DNA of 41,631 bases from Planctomycetaceae bacterium. GTDB taxonomy: Bacteria; Planctomycetota; Planctomycetia; Pirellulales; Pirellulaceae. Under the pieces are notes generated by a model. It was not told the origin of the DNA and did no database searches. It saw only the letters and a program-made list of their open reading frames with translations. Shown in pieces: positions 1-8,019 of this stretch. How positions within the stretch are numbered: the first letter of the stretch is position 1; the number at the start of each line of letters is the position of its first letter. Location of the stretch: positions 1-41,631 of the forward strand of contig SYJV01000324.1 in assembly GCA_005798335.1 (NCBI GenBank), given 5' to 3'. Position numbers and translations under genes: made by a program.

Positions 1-22
1 ATGCAAGTTTGATGTTGCGGTG

Positions 23-152
23 GCAAGATTGTAGAACAGATCGTCCCGAATGTTCATGGGTTGGTGGCACGTTTGAGCAAAGCGTCGGTGCCAACTCGTT
101 TCCCGCTTTCCGGCTCATGAGCACTTGAGGACAAGATGCTCTACAATCTTGC
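23..152. repeat. 13-bp inverted repeat pair
   Basis: A 13-bp sequence at 23-35 recurs as its exact reverse complement at 140-152, enclosing about 104 bp without a recognisable gene. The enclosed DNA contains a further imperfect inversion (gttggtggcac near 60-70 against gtgccaac near 89-96). The layout resembles a very small non-autonomous element, but no target-site duplication is visible and the upstream side is close to the window edge. It lies directly upstream of the VCBS gene, so a regulatory role is also possible. Confidence 0.4.
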
Positions 153-164
153 TGCTTGACCACG

Positions 165-194
165 CTATGTATTCAGCCTCTATGTATTCAGCCT
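165..194. repeat. 15-bp perfect tandem repeat
   Basis: The unit ctatgtattcagcct occurs twice in immediate succession (165-179 and 180-194). It lies just upstream of the ATG chosen for the VCBS gene at 216, in the frame that would be translated if a TTG at 156 were used. Because the unit is a multiple of three it could vary in copy number without shifting that frame. Replication slippage is the likely origin. Confidence 0.8.
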
Positions 195-215
195 CTTGCT
201 CGTGGAGATCATGAG

Positions 216-3050
216 ATGACTTGCGATACCTCGCAAAACACCGTTTGCCAACTGAGTGTCGTTTTGGCCAGCGTGATCGCGATGCTGCTGGGATCTGTTG
301 TGTTGGCGCAGGATCCGCCCAAGTTTATCGACGACAGTTTCGACGACTTTGCGCAAGGAACTTTTGATGATGGCGGACACAATATATATGCGGCACATGA
401 CGGCACGCTGCGGACGATCAATCGGTTTGATCTAAATGACGACGGTCATCTGGATGTTATCTTCAATTGCACTCACAATACTTATCAAATGCTGCCGGCG
501 ACGAGTGGGTCGATGGGCCGCGATCGTCTGGCAAAAAGCATGGATATCGCCGTCGAGGGTTCGCAATATGTGACCCACGGCGACTTAAATCGCGATGGTT
601 TCACCGATCTAGTGTTCTGCCCCAATGGAATTGGCGTGCATCACGATCGTCGCTTCGTATCGATTGCCTGGGGCGGTCCTGACGGCTGGAGTCCGCAGAG
701 AATCAACTCGCCACTGCCGATGAACGGCGCGACGTCCGTGGCGATCGTCGATCTCAATGGCGACCGGTGGCTTGATATCGCCGTGCTAGGTGGCGCGCGG
801 TGGATGCCGGCTCAGCCCGATGGGCGAATCATCCGCGTCTATTGGGGCAGTTCGACTGGCTACTCAGTCGTCGACAAGCATGACCTGGGCGTGCCGTCCG
901 CTCAAGCGATCGCCGAGGGTGACTTTGACCGTGATGGCCATCGCGACTTGGCTGTTCTGGGTTCGGACAAACGCGTCACATTGTATTGGAGCGCGCCTGT
1001 CAATGACGGGCCATGGTCGCCAACGCGGACGGAGATCGCATTGCCATTTGCCGATGGCTCGTGCGTATCGGCGGGGGACATTAACGCGGACGGCTGCGCC
1101 GATTTGGTTATCGGCCGCGCATCCGCAGCGCTCGGCCTCTTGATGGCCAATGCGAGCCGAACGTGGAAAGATCCCGCACAAATTCCGGCATTCTCCGCAA
1201 CGCATGTCAGCCTAGCGGACATCGATCGCGACCAACACACGGATCTCGTATTGACGCAATTCGATCAAACCCGAGCGGCGGGAGGCGAACAGGCGGGAGC
1301 GGGCGGCAAGGCGAAGGATGTTGTGCGCATCCTGTGGGGTGCTGAACAAGGTTACTCGCCGGATCGTGTGACAAACTTGGATGTTCCATTGGCCGTTGCC
1401 ACCGCAATCGAGGACATGGACGGCGATGGTGTCATCGACTTGGTTGTTGCCATTCATCAGGGCGCAAAAACTTTTAATGGCGAATCGTTCGTGTGGTTTG
1501 GCGAAGGACAACGCCAGTTCAAGAAAAGTGCAATTGGGTTTCGCACGTCCGGTACGTTGCACGTTGCCGTCGTGCCGGCCGAGAAGGAGATTCCGGCGAG
1601 AGCCGTATTTTGCAACAGCATCGGTGGAGCGTTGGATGAAGACGTTCCGTTACACGTTTATTGGGGCGGCAAGGCGGGCTTCGATCCCGATCGGATTTGG
1701 AAGCTGCCGTTTCATAGCGGGTATGAAGCGAGCGCCAGTGATCTGAACACAGACGGCTTTGCGGACTTAATCGTACTTAATTCTGGTCACGCAGGCGAGC
1801 ACGCTCATGCCGATCCAACCTTGGGTGCGAATATCTTGTGGGGTGGACCTGACGGATTGGAGCGTTCGACGAACCGTTCCGTATTGCACGAGCACTTCTT
1901 GGGTACGAGCAGCGTTGCGGATCTGAATAAAGACGGCTGGCTGGACTTGGTGCTCGAACCGTTCGGACCCGAGCACGCGGGTGAAAAGGAAAAATTATTC
2001 ATATACTACGGCGGTGCGGACGGATTTACGTCGACTAAAGCAGGGCGCCGGGTGGCTCTTGAAATGGACGGCTATGCACAGGAGCACATGGTGGCCGATT
2101 TCAATCGAGACCAGTGGATCGATATCGCCGTCACGACGCGATCGCTTGATTGCGTCCGCATTCTTTGGGGCGGACCCCAGGGTTACAACACACAACGCGA
2201 ACAGCGTCTCAAGATATCGGGCCCGGTGGGTGTCGATGCAGCCGATTTCAATGGCGATGGCTGGCTCGATTTGCTGGCTGGAAGTTACAGCGATCCTCTA
2301 TCGGGATATCGCGATATGGGCCTGGTCATTTTCTGGGGGGGCAGCGATGGTTACCGACATTCGGAGGCACAATGGCTGCCAGGGTTCTCGCCGCTCGGCC
2401 GGACGGTGGCCGACTTCGACGGAGATGGACATCTCGATCTCGTCTCGCCGCAGCACAGTGGTGAACTGACTCGCGAGGATCTCGCCTGTCACATTTACTG
2501 GGGAAGTCGCACGGGTTTTACAACTCGCGGCAGAACGACGTTTTTTTGTGATTCGGTTAACGACACGATGGCGGGAGATTTCAACGGTGACGGGCGCATC
2601 GACTTGGCGGTCAACGCCCATACACGACACGGTGATCATCGCACGCAATCGCGCATCTTCTACAACGACGGTCGGCGATTCGAAAACCCCACGATCCAAA
2701 AACTTCCCACAAACGGTCCGCATCTAATATGGGCGGAGGATGTCGGCCAAATCTATCATCGACGTTATCGTCAAGCGTTCGAGTCGCGAGTCCTTTCCTG
2801 GAAGAGTCCAGCCACTTCTGGAAAGCTGGCCGACAAAGCATCTCGACCGGACGGAACACGAGTTGTATTTTTTGTTCGGTCGGCTCCAGAAAACGAATCG
2901 CTCTCGAAGCGACCTTGGTCTGAAGTTACCGGAGGTTCCTTCGCGATTCAGCCTGTTGACCGCCAGATGCAGTATCGAGTGGAACTCCACTCCGACAATG
3001 GCGACCGCTATCCGATCCTTGATTCAGTCGACATCTCCCTGCAACCTTGA
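216..3050 (+). CDS. Secreted VCBS/FG-GAP repeat beta-propeller protein
   Basis: A 944-residue exported protein starting with a hydrophobic signal peptide that ends near VVLAQD. I chose ATG 216 because GGAG lies at 204-207 and the signal peptide follows directly; a longer frame from TTG 156 would bury it. At least 13 copies of a D-x-N/D-x-D-x-x-x-D calcium-binding loop (for example DLNRDGFTDLVF, DFNGDGWLDLLAG) alternate with W/Y-G-G-x-x-G-[FYW] turns. These are the hallmarks of FG-GAP/VCBS repeats that fold into about seven-bladed propellers, so two propellers are likely. The last ~110 residues lack repeats. It is the first gene of a set: its TGA at 3048-3050 nearly abuts the flavoprotein gene. 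Such propellers usually mediate extracellular calcium-dependent binding or protein contacts; the partner here is unknown, with the neighbouring flavocytochrome the obvious candidate (inference). Confidence 0.9.
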   Translation: MTCDTSQNTVCQLSVVLASVIAMLLGSVVLAQDPPKFIDDSFDDFAQGTFDDGGHNIYAAHDGTLRTINRFDLNDDGHLDVIFNCTHNTYQMLPATSGSMGRDRLAKSMDIAVEGSQYVTHGDLNRDGFTDLVFCPNGIGVHHDRRFVSIAWGGPDGWSPQRINSPLPMNGATSVAIVDLNGDRWLDIAVLGGARWMPAQPDGRIIRVYWGSSTGYSVVDKHDLGVPSAQAIAEGDFDRDGHRDLAVLGSDKRVTLYWSAPVNDGPWSPTRTEIALPFADGSCVSAGDINADGCADLVIGRASAALGLLMANASRTWKDPAQIPAFSATHVSLADIDRDQHTDLVLTQFDQTRAAGGEQAGAGGKAKDVVRILWGAEQGYSPDRVTNLDVPLAVATAIEDMDGDGVIDLVVAIHQGAKTFNGESFVWFGEGQRQFKKSAIGFRTSGTLHVAVVPAEKEIPARAVFCNSIGGALDEDVPLHVYWGGKAGFDPDRIWKLPFHSGYEASASDLNTDGFADLIVLNSGHAGEHAHADPTLGANILWGGPDGLERSTNRSVLHEHFLGTSSVADLNKDGWLDLVLEPFGPEHAGEKEKLFIYYGGADGFTSTKAGRRVALEMDGYAQEHMVADFNRDQWIDIAVTTRSLDCVRILWGGPQGYNTQREQRLKISGPVGVDAADFNGDGWLDLLAGSYSDPLSGYRDMGLVIFWGGSDGYRHSEAQWLPGFSPLGRTVADFDGDGHLDLVSPQHSGELTREDLACHIYWGSRTGFTTRGRTTFFCDSVNDTMAGDFNGDGRIDLAVNAHTRHGDHRTQSRIFYNDGRRFENPTIQKLPTNGPHLIWAEDVGQIYHRRYRQAFESRVLSWKSPATSGKLADKASRPDGTRVVFFVRSAPENESLSKRPWSEVTGGSFAIQPVDRQMQYRVELHSDNGDRYPILDSVDISLQP

Positions 3051-3062
3051 ATGGAAGTCCAT

Positions 3063-4949
3063 ATGTATAGCATCGTTCGAGAAACTGAGTGGCATAGGCT
3101 TCCAGCCTGTGGTTCAGTGTTAGCTTACTCGGCGCATTTGCCTATTATTGGCTTGCTTGCTCTCGTTTCACAGTTCTCTGGTTGCACGCGCGACGTACCA
3201 ACCAAAGTCACCGTGGGATTGACTCCGGTGCAATTTCAGGAATTGGCGGATTCAAAGGACAGTTCGCAGGCCGGGCCGTCGAGCCAATCAACTGAAGTGA
3301 TCGTTGTTGGGGCTGGAATCTCCGGCTTGTCGGCGGCGCTTGAACTCGGCCGAAGCAGAGCGCGAGTAACGGTCATCGATATGTCTTCGATGTTTGGTGG
3401 ACACGCGGTCATGTCGCAAGGAAGTGTGAGTTTGATCGGAACGCCAGATCAAGAACGGGCGGGCATTCATGATTCCCCCGACCTCGCATTCAAAGATTTT
3501 CATGCCTGGGGCGAAGATCCTGACACCGAATGGGTGCGCTACTATGTCGACAATTCGAAGCGCGAAATCTACGACTGGCTCAACGATCTTGGCGTGCGTT
3601 TCTCAGAGGTGCTGGCCTCATCGGGTAACACAGTCGCTCGCGAACACCAGCCTGTGGGACGCGGAATCGGATTGGTAGCACCCATCTATCGCGCTTGCCT
3701 TGAACTGGAGAATGTCAAGTTCGTTTGGAATTCAAAAGTTGACCAGTTGATATCAGAAGAAGGCCGAGTAATAGGGGTACAAGTCAGCAACACACGCGGG
3801 GACAATCAGCTCGAGTACCGCGGTAAGGCCGTGATTCTTGCCACCGGCGGATTTCAAAGCAATCTAGATATGGTGCGTGAATTTTGGCCAGCCCAGTTTC
3901 GTTTTCCCGAGAAAATCTTGGCTGGGTCAGGTCGCAACTCCGTCGGTTATGGGCACAAAATGGCCAAGTCGGTTGGCGGAGATCTGTTTCATATGGACTA
4001 CCAATGGAATTACTTTACTGGCTTGCCTGACCCGCGTTATCCAGGCACCAACCTTGGCCTGAACTCGACGAATTTGTACGGGATTTTGGTGAACTCCGAG
4101 GGCCGTCGATTTGCGAACTTGCACGGCTGGGCCAAAGTAGTCATGCCCATTTTCCTCAAACAGGATAATGTAACCTGTTGGTGCATTTTTGATGAGCCCA
4201 ACAAGCAGCACTTTTCTGTATCCGGAACCGACTGGGCTGATTTTCAAAAGGTCGAAAAACTGATCTTGCGGAATCCAGCGTTGGTCAAGAAAGCTGAGAC
4301 GATCGAAGAGTTGGCGACACTGGCTGGGCTGCCGGAAAAGAATCTGATGGAAACCGTGAAGCGCTATAACGAATTAGTCGAATTGGGAGAGGACAAGGAC
4401 TTCGGTCGATTTGGTCCGGGCAAGCCGGAGTTCTCAAACCAAGCATCCCCTAAGATTGCGACGCCACCCTTTTACGCCATGCAAACCTATACACTCACAC
4501 GTAAAAGTATGGGTGGAGTGGCGATCGATTTACAGTGCCGAGTACTCGACAAACAGCGACAACCAATACCTGGCCTGTATGCCGTTGGAGAATTGGCGGG
4601 ATTGGCGGGAATCAATGGTAAGTCGGCCTTAGAAGGAACCTTTCTCGGACCTTGCGTCCTAACGGGTCGTGTGGCGGCTCGCTCGGTGGCAAAAGAGATC
4701 CAGGATTCCGTTCAGCTTGAAATCGTTAGCGTGTCCAAATGTACGGAGTGCCACGACATGAAGGTATTGATTTCACAACCTCGCGAAGGCTACTGGCACT
4801 TCGAAAAGGTCCACCGTGTGACCGAAGAAAAAGGATTGGACTGTCGTCATTGTCACGGCGAACTATCTCCCTATCGGGAAGAACATCATCGTATCCACAG
4901 TCAGTCGTTGACTGCAAGTTGCATTTCATGCCATACGGGACGGGAGTAG
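3063..4949 (+). CDS. Lipoprotein FAD-dependent oxidoreductase with C-terminal triheme c domain
   Basis: A 628-residue flavoenzyme of the fumarate reductase/succinate dehydrogenase flavoprotein superfamily. ATG 3063 is preferred over ATG 3051 because GGAAG sits at 3053-3057. The N-terminus is hydrophobic and ends in FSGC, a plausible lipobox (Cys41), so the protein is probably membrane-anchored on the periplasmic side. The dinucleotide motif VVGAGISGLSAALELG gives GAGISG at about 83-88; AVILATGGF and the GLYAVGELAG...LTGR segment are the usual later FAD contacts. The last ~70 residues carry three haem-c motifs, CTECH, CRHCH and CISCH (about 560, 594 and 620), plus extra histidines (HFEKVH, HHRIH) suited as distal ligands. 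Shewanella-type flavocytochrome c carries its haems at the N-terminus, so the order here is reversed. The SMGG loop is preceded by RK where fumarate reductases usually have His, so the substrate may differ. Substrate unknown. Confidence 0.85.
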   Translation: MYSIVRETEWHRLPACGSVLAYSAHLPIIGLLALVSQFSGCTRDVPTKVTVGLTPVQFQELADSKDSSQAGPSSQSTEVIVVGAGISGLSAALELGRSRARVTVIDMSSMFGGHAVMSQGSVSLIGTPDQERAGIHDSPDLAFKDFHAWGEDPDTEWVRYYVDNSKREIYDWLNDLGVRFSEVLASSGNTVAREHQPVGRGIGLVAPIYRACLELENVKFVWNSKVDQLISEEGRVIGVQVSNTRGDNQLEYRGKAVILATGGFQSNLDMVREFWPAQFRFPEKILAGSGRNSVGYGHKMAKSVGGDLFHMDYQWNYFTGLPDPRYPGTNLGLNSTNLYGILVNSEGRRFANLHGWAKVVMPIFLKQDNVTCWCIFDEPNKQHFSVSGTDWADFQKVEKLILRNPALVKKAETIEELATLAGLPEKNLMETVKRYNELVELGEDKDFGRFGPGKPEFSNQASPKIATPPFYAMQTYTLTRKSMGGVAIDLQCRVLDKQRQPIPGLYAVGELAGLAGINGKSALEGTFLGPCVLTGRVAARSVAKEIQDSVQLEIVSVSKCTECHDMKVLISQPREGYWHFEKVHRVTEEKGLDCRHCHGELSPYREEHHRIHSQSLTASCISCHTGRE

Positions 4950-4954
4950 AGCCG

Positions 4955-5854
4955 ATGAACGCCTGGAAGTGCGCATTAGAATTGGATGGCCAGCGAAACC
5001 CGATCGCTGGAAGTACAGCGGATTTGGCAGAAGCCATTGGACGCGCGGCTGACCTTCGGATCTATACAGAGTTCCTGCATAACGAACATATCGACGTCGA
5101 CTCACCCAGCAACGAACGAATCCGCGAAGTTGCCGAGTTCGGTATCACCTACCGAGTCAACCAAAAGTGGGTCGCAGGCATTATGAGCTTACGACAGCCG
5201 ATCGAGCTGCCCAACGGATTTGGTCCACGGTCTTCGATGTCGTTCTTCATGTACAACCAGGACGGCACACAAGCGATTGCGAGACCGTATCTGGACGGCG
5301 GTCCAGTCGAGGCGACGTTTGGCCCATCGCCATCTGTATCACCTACCAACATGCCCAAGTACCATGTGCTCGACAGTTGGGATGCGGGAACGAACGCGCC
5401 TAGCCAGAATTTCATCTATGACTTTGACCGATTCCGTTACTGCGTCAACGACTCGTGGCGCGAAGTGTTCGCTCACTCCGCCGACGGTACGGTTACCTCA
5501 GGATCGCTCGACCAACTGGTCGATGCATTCTCTTCAGGCTGCGCGATCAAGCTTGGCGTCAGCGATCTTTGCGCGGACTTGGGTGGCGATCCGATGAGCG
5601 TCGTGGATCACGAGATCTTCGTGCATGGTGGATCCGCGTATTACTATACGGAACAGAGATTATTCATTATCGGTTCGCACCCGCTAGTGAGAGTCCGTCC
5701 GAACGTACCCATGCGGTACGCGAGCCGCAACTGGGACTTTGGCTGGCTGATGTTGCGCAGCGATGGGCGAGTTGTCTATCGCCGTTGCGATCCCTATTCC
5801 CTCAAGTTCTCCGATCACATTTCGCAGCGCGCGATTCGCTGGTTCGTACGCTAA
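4955..5854 (+). CDS. Conserved-type protein of unknown function, third gene of the flavocytochrome set
   Basis: A 299-residue protein. The start is ATG 4955: GGGAG at 4942-4946 overlaps the end of the preceding gene and is correctly spaced, whereas the longer frame from 4739 lies inside the flavoprotein gene. No signal peptide, membrane segment or cofactor motif is seen, so it is probably cytoplasmic. The composition is mixed alpha/beta with many aromatic residues. A recognisable-looking core runs from LRIYTEFLHNEHID to FGPRSSMSFFMYNQDGTQ; I have seen similar planctomycete sequences as uncharacterised proteins, but cannot name a domain. The C-terminal half contains Cys residues at FRYCVND, SSGCAIK, SDLCADL and RRCDPYS. 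Only 5 bp separate it from the flavoprotein gene, so cotranscription is expected. The function is not inferable. Confidence 0.8.
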   Translation: MNAWKCALELDGQRNPIAGSTADLAEAIGRAADLRIYTEFLHNEHIDVDSPSNERIREVAEFGITYRVNQKWVAGIMSLRQPIELPNGFGPRSSMSFFMYNQDGTQAIARPYLDGGPVEATFGPSPSVSPTNMPKYHVLDSWDAGTNAPSQNFIYDFDRFRYCVNDSWREVFAHSADGTVTSGSLDQLVDAFSSGCAIKLGVSDLCADLGGDPMSVVDHEIFVHGGSAYYYTEQRLFIIGSHPLVRVRPNVPMRYASRNWDFGWLMLRSDGRVVYRRCDPYSLKFSDHISQRAIRWFVR

Positions 5855-5985
5855 ATCAACGTACGTGGGTCTCATTGGCTCATCTCTGCCCTTTGATTTT
5901 TTTGCGTTCTGCTCGATCCATGAGTTTCGGCGCTGGATAACCATTCTTGCGAGTTCGTTCACCTTCTTCTCGTCTCAAGCTGGTG

Positions 5986-6129
5986 TATTCTACGCGGTAG
6001 CTGGTCAACCTCAAGTCATCGACGCTCGTCATTCGCGCAATGGCAAGCGGCGGCACAAAACCAAGGTCCGAACCCGCGAGTTGCTCTCGGCAGCCGATTG
6101 AGTGTTGGCTGACTTAGTTCTCCAAAGTA
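5986..6129 (+). pseudogene. C-terminal fragment of IS200-like/REP-associated transposase (copy 1)
   Basis: These 144 bp match 12685-12828 with about 6 differences (roughly 96% identity). The shared part encodes the last ~37 codons of a transposase-like protein (from FYAVAGQP to RELLSAAD, stop at 6099-6101) plus 28 bp of downstream flank. Nothing of the rest of the gene is present upstream, so this is a truncated fragment. The 131 bp between the previous gene and this fragment show nothing recognisable. Confidence 0.65.
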
Positions 6130-6188
6130 TTCGCTACGAAGCCGCAGAGTCACAGAGAACCTGCAAGAGGCCAAATCATCAACAGAGT

Positions 6189-6351
6189 TGATACGCACTC
6201 GGCTGGTCCAAATTCGATAACAGTTTCAAGAATCAAGCTTCGGGCGCGCTCGCGCCAACTGGTTTGACTGATCGAATTCGTTTTCGCACTCTTAGAAACG
6301 CCCAATTGCCAGTTTGCGAACCTCCAACAAATGCTGCGTCCCCGGTGCCCT
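6189..6351. repeat. 163-bp direct repeat, left copy
   Basis: This segment matches 9906-10068 in the same orientation with about 10 differences in 163 bp (about 94%). Both copies start at tgatacgcactcggctg and end at ccccggtgccct. Flanking DNA differs on both sides, so the repeat is discrete. No intact gene lies within; reverse-strand translations give short basic peptides without recognisable domains. The pair brackets the two propeller genes 6489-7925 and 8020-9570. The following 137 bp up to the next start show no recognisable feature. Confidence 0.85.
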
Positions 6352-6488
6352 GCTGCCCCAATACAACTTTCGTACCCAGTGACGAACGATGGCGCCAAAC
6401 TGCTGTCCAGGTTCAGCCGCGACCTGATTGTGATAAAGTGACTTGAAGATTTTGAGACTTCCTTGAGCAACGTGATGGGATATCGATC

Positions 6489-7925
6489 ATGCGGAATGAA
6501 AATCTTTGGTGCGCTGTCTGTGCACTGGTTCTCGATCTGTCGCTCGCCTGCGGGGCGTTGGTCTTGGCCGAGGACGTGCGACGTATTCCCGTCGGGCAGA
6601 GACAACTGTTCCTGGATGACAACGCGATTCAGCGGATCGAGAATCTCCAGCGGACCTTGCATCAACCACAAAAGCGTGGCGCGGTCATTCGGAGCGCGAA
6701 TTCCGCTCAAACGATTCAGACTCGTGCCGCGCCGGTATGGGATCCCGTTGCGAAACAGGTCAAGTTGTGGGTCATGGGTACCGATGAACCGTTGCGATTG
6801 AGCAATGATGGACTGCATTGGTCGCCTGGTCCCAAGCCCAATCTGAAATTCGACCACGCAGTGTTCGATCCGCGTGATGCCGATCCGGCGCGGCGATTCA
6901 AGGCAGCGCTGATCAACGCAGGCTTCGCGGTATCTGCGGACGGCGTTCAGTGGACGAAGCTGGATGTCCCAGCCATTCAGAGTTCTGATGAGGCTAACCT
7001 GAGCTACGATCCGCAACAGGGCCTGTTTATTCATTCGGTCAAGCGCCGCGGTTCGTTTGGGCGATCGGTGGCGATCGCCACCAGTCGAGATTTTAAGTCT
7101 TGGGACGACTACGGCGTCGTGTTCCACGCCGACGAAATCGATCAGGAATTGGGCCGCAAAAATATCCAAGCGCGCACTGCCGATCCAACGTTGCAGCAGA
7201 CATTCCACAACGCTCCGCAGTCGCAAAATGTCGATGTCTATAACATGGGAGTGTTTTACTATGAAGGCATATACATCGGGATGCCTGCGATGTTCCACGC
7301 GACTGGGCCTGTGCCAAATTATCCAAACACCGACGGATTTCATCTGATCCAATTGGTGTGCAGCCGGGACTTGAAATCATGGGATCGGCTGGGGGACCGC
7401 AAGACGTTTATTGGGCCTTCACGTCTTGCCAGCGGTGCTTACGATCTCACGCAAATCCTGCCGCCATCGGCCCCGGTGCTGATGGATGACGAGCTGTGGT
7501 TCTACTACACGGGACTCAAGTACCGCGCCAATTTCACATACCTGGGAACATATCCTGAGGGCAAGACAGTCCCGATACCTGGAAGGGACCGTGACGTCGG
7601 TGCGATCTGTCTGGCCGTGTTACGCCGCGACGGATTCATCTCGCTCGATGCGGGCGAAGAACCCGGCACACTGCTGACCAAACCGTTTGAACTTGAGGGT
7701 TCGTCGCTACATTTAAATGTGGAAGCCACCTCTGGTTCTGTTGAATTGACGGTTATGGACAGTTTCAACCAGATCGTTGCTGTCGCCGAGACGCTCACTG
7801 AGGACCAACCCAACGCGGCGATCCGCTGGAAGTCTGGCAGTTTGGAGAACCACAAAGGAAAGCTAGTGAGTCTGCGGTTGTCGCTGCGCAACGCGAGCCT
7901 CTATTCCTTCTGGCTTGAAAACTGA
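6489..7925 (+). CDS. Secreted five-bladed-propeller protein, GH32/GH43-like
   Basis: A 478-residue exported protein. A signal peptide covers about residues 1-27 (ending ALVLAED); the start at ATG 6489 has TGGGA eight bases upstream. After the signal comes VGQRQLFLDDNAIQRIENLQRTLHQP, the typical opening of a planctomycete family resembling the N-terminal propeller of glycoside hydrolase families 32/43/68. Later blades show LSYDPQQGLF, VAIATSRDFKSWDD, NMGVFYYEGIYIGM and LWFYYTGLKYR. The C-terminal ~100 residues (from DGFISLDAGEEPGTLLTKPF) look like the small beta-sandwich that follows such propellers. The catalytic acid triad of GH43 cannot be assigned with confidence, so activity on a glycan is inferred only. 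It faces a distant paralogue across a 94-bp gap, and both lie inside direct repeats. Confidence 0.8.
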   Translation: MRNENLWCAVCALVLDLSLACGALVLAEDVRRIPVGQRQLFLDDNAIQRIENLQRTLHQPQKRGAVIRSANSAQTIQTRAAPVWDPVAKQVKLWVMGTDEPLRLSNDGLHWSPGPKPNLKFDHAVFDPRDADPARRFKAALINAGFAVSADGVQWTKLDVPAIQSSDEANLSYDPQQGLFIHSVKRRGSFGRSVAIATSRDFKSWDDYGVVFHADEIDQELGRKNIQARTADPTLQQTFHNAPQSQNVDVYNMGVFYYEGIYIGMPAMFHATGPVPNYPNTDGFHLIQLVCSRDLKSWDRLGDRKTFIGPSRLASGAYDLTQILPPSAPVLMDDELWFYYTGLKYRANFTYLGTYPEGKTVPIPGRDRDVGAICLAVLRRDGFISLDAGEEPGTLLTKPFELEGSSLHLNVEATSGSVELTVMDSFNQIVAVAETLTEDQPNAAIRWKSGSLENHKGKLVSLRLSLRNASLYSFWLEN

Positions 7926-8019
7926 GTTTCCACACCTTCGGCGAATATTTAACTTCGAATTTTCTGTCGTTGTTCCTCAGATTCCATTTAAGTGAACTAC
8001 TGGATTGATAACTGTCCGA

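Noticed and set aside
3051-3062. Upstream ATG of the flavoenzyme
   Set aside because: No Shine-Dalgarno sequence before it, whereas GGAAG fits ATG 3063; the lipobox is kept either way.
4739-4954. Longer N-terminus for the unknown third gene
   Set aside because: Would overlap the haem-c coding part of the flavoenzyme; ATG 4955 has a well-spaced GGGAG.
6150-7352. 400-codon minus-strand ORF
   Set aside because: Antisense to the GH32/43-like gene; no recognisable motifs, composition like a frame shadow, and the plus-strand gene has signal peptide and family motifs.
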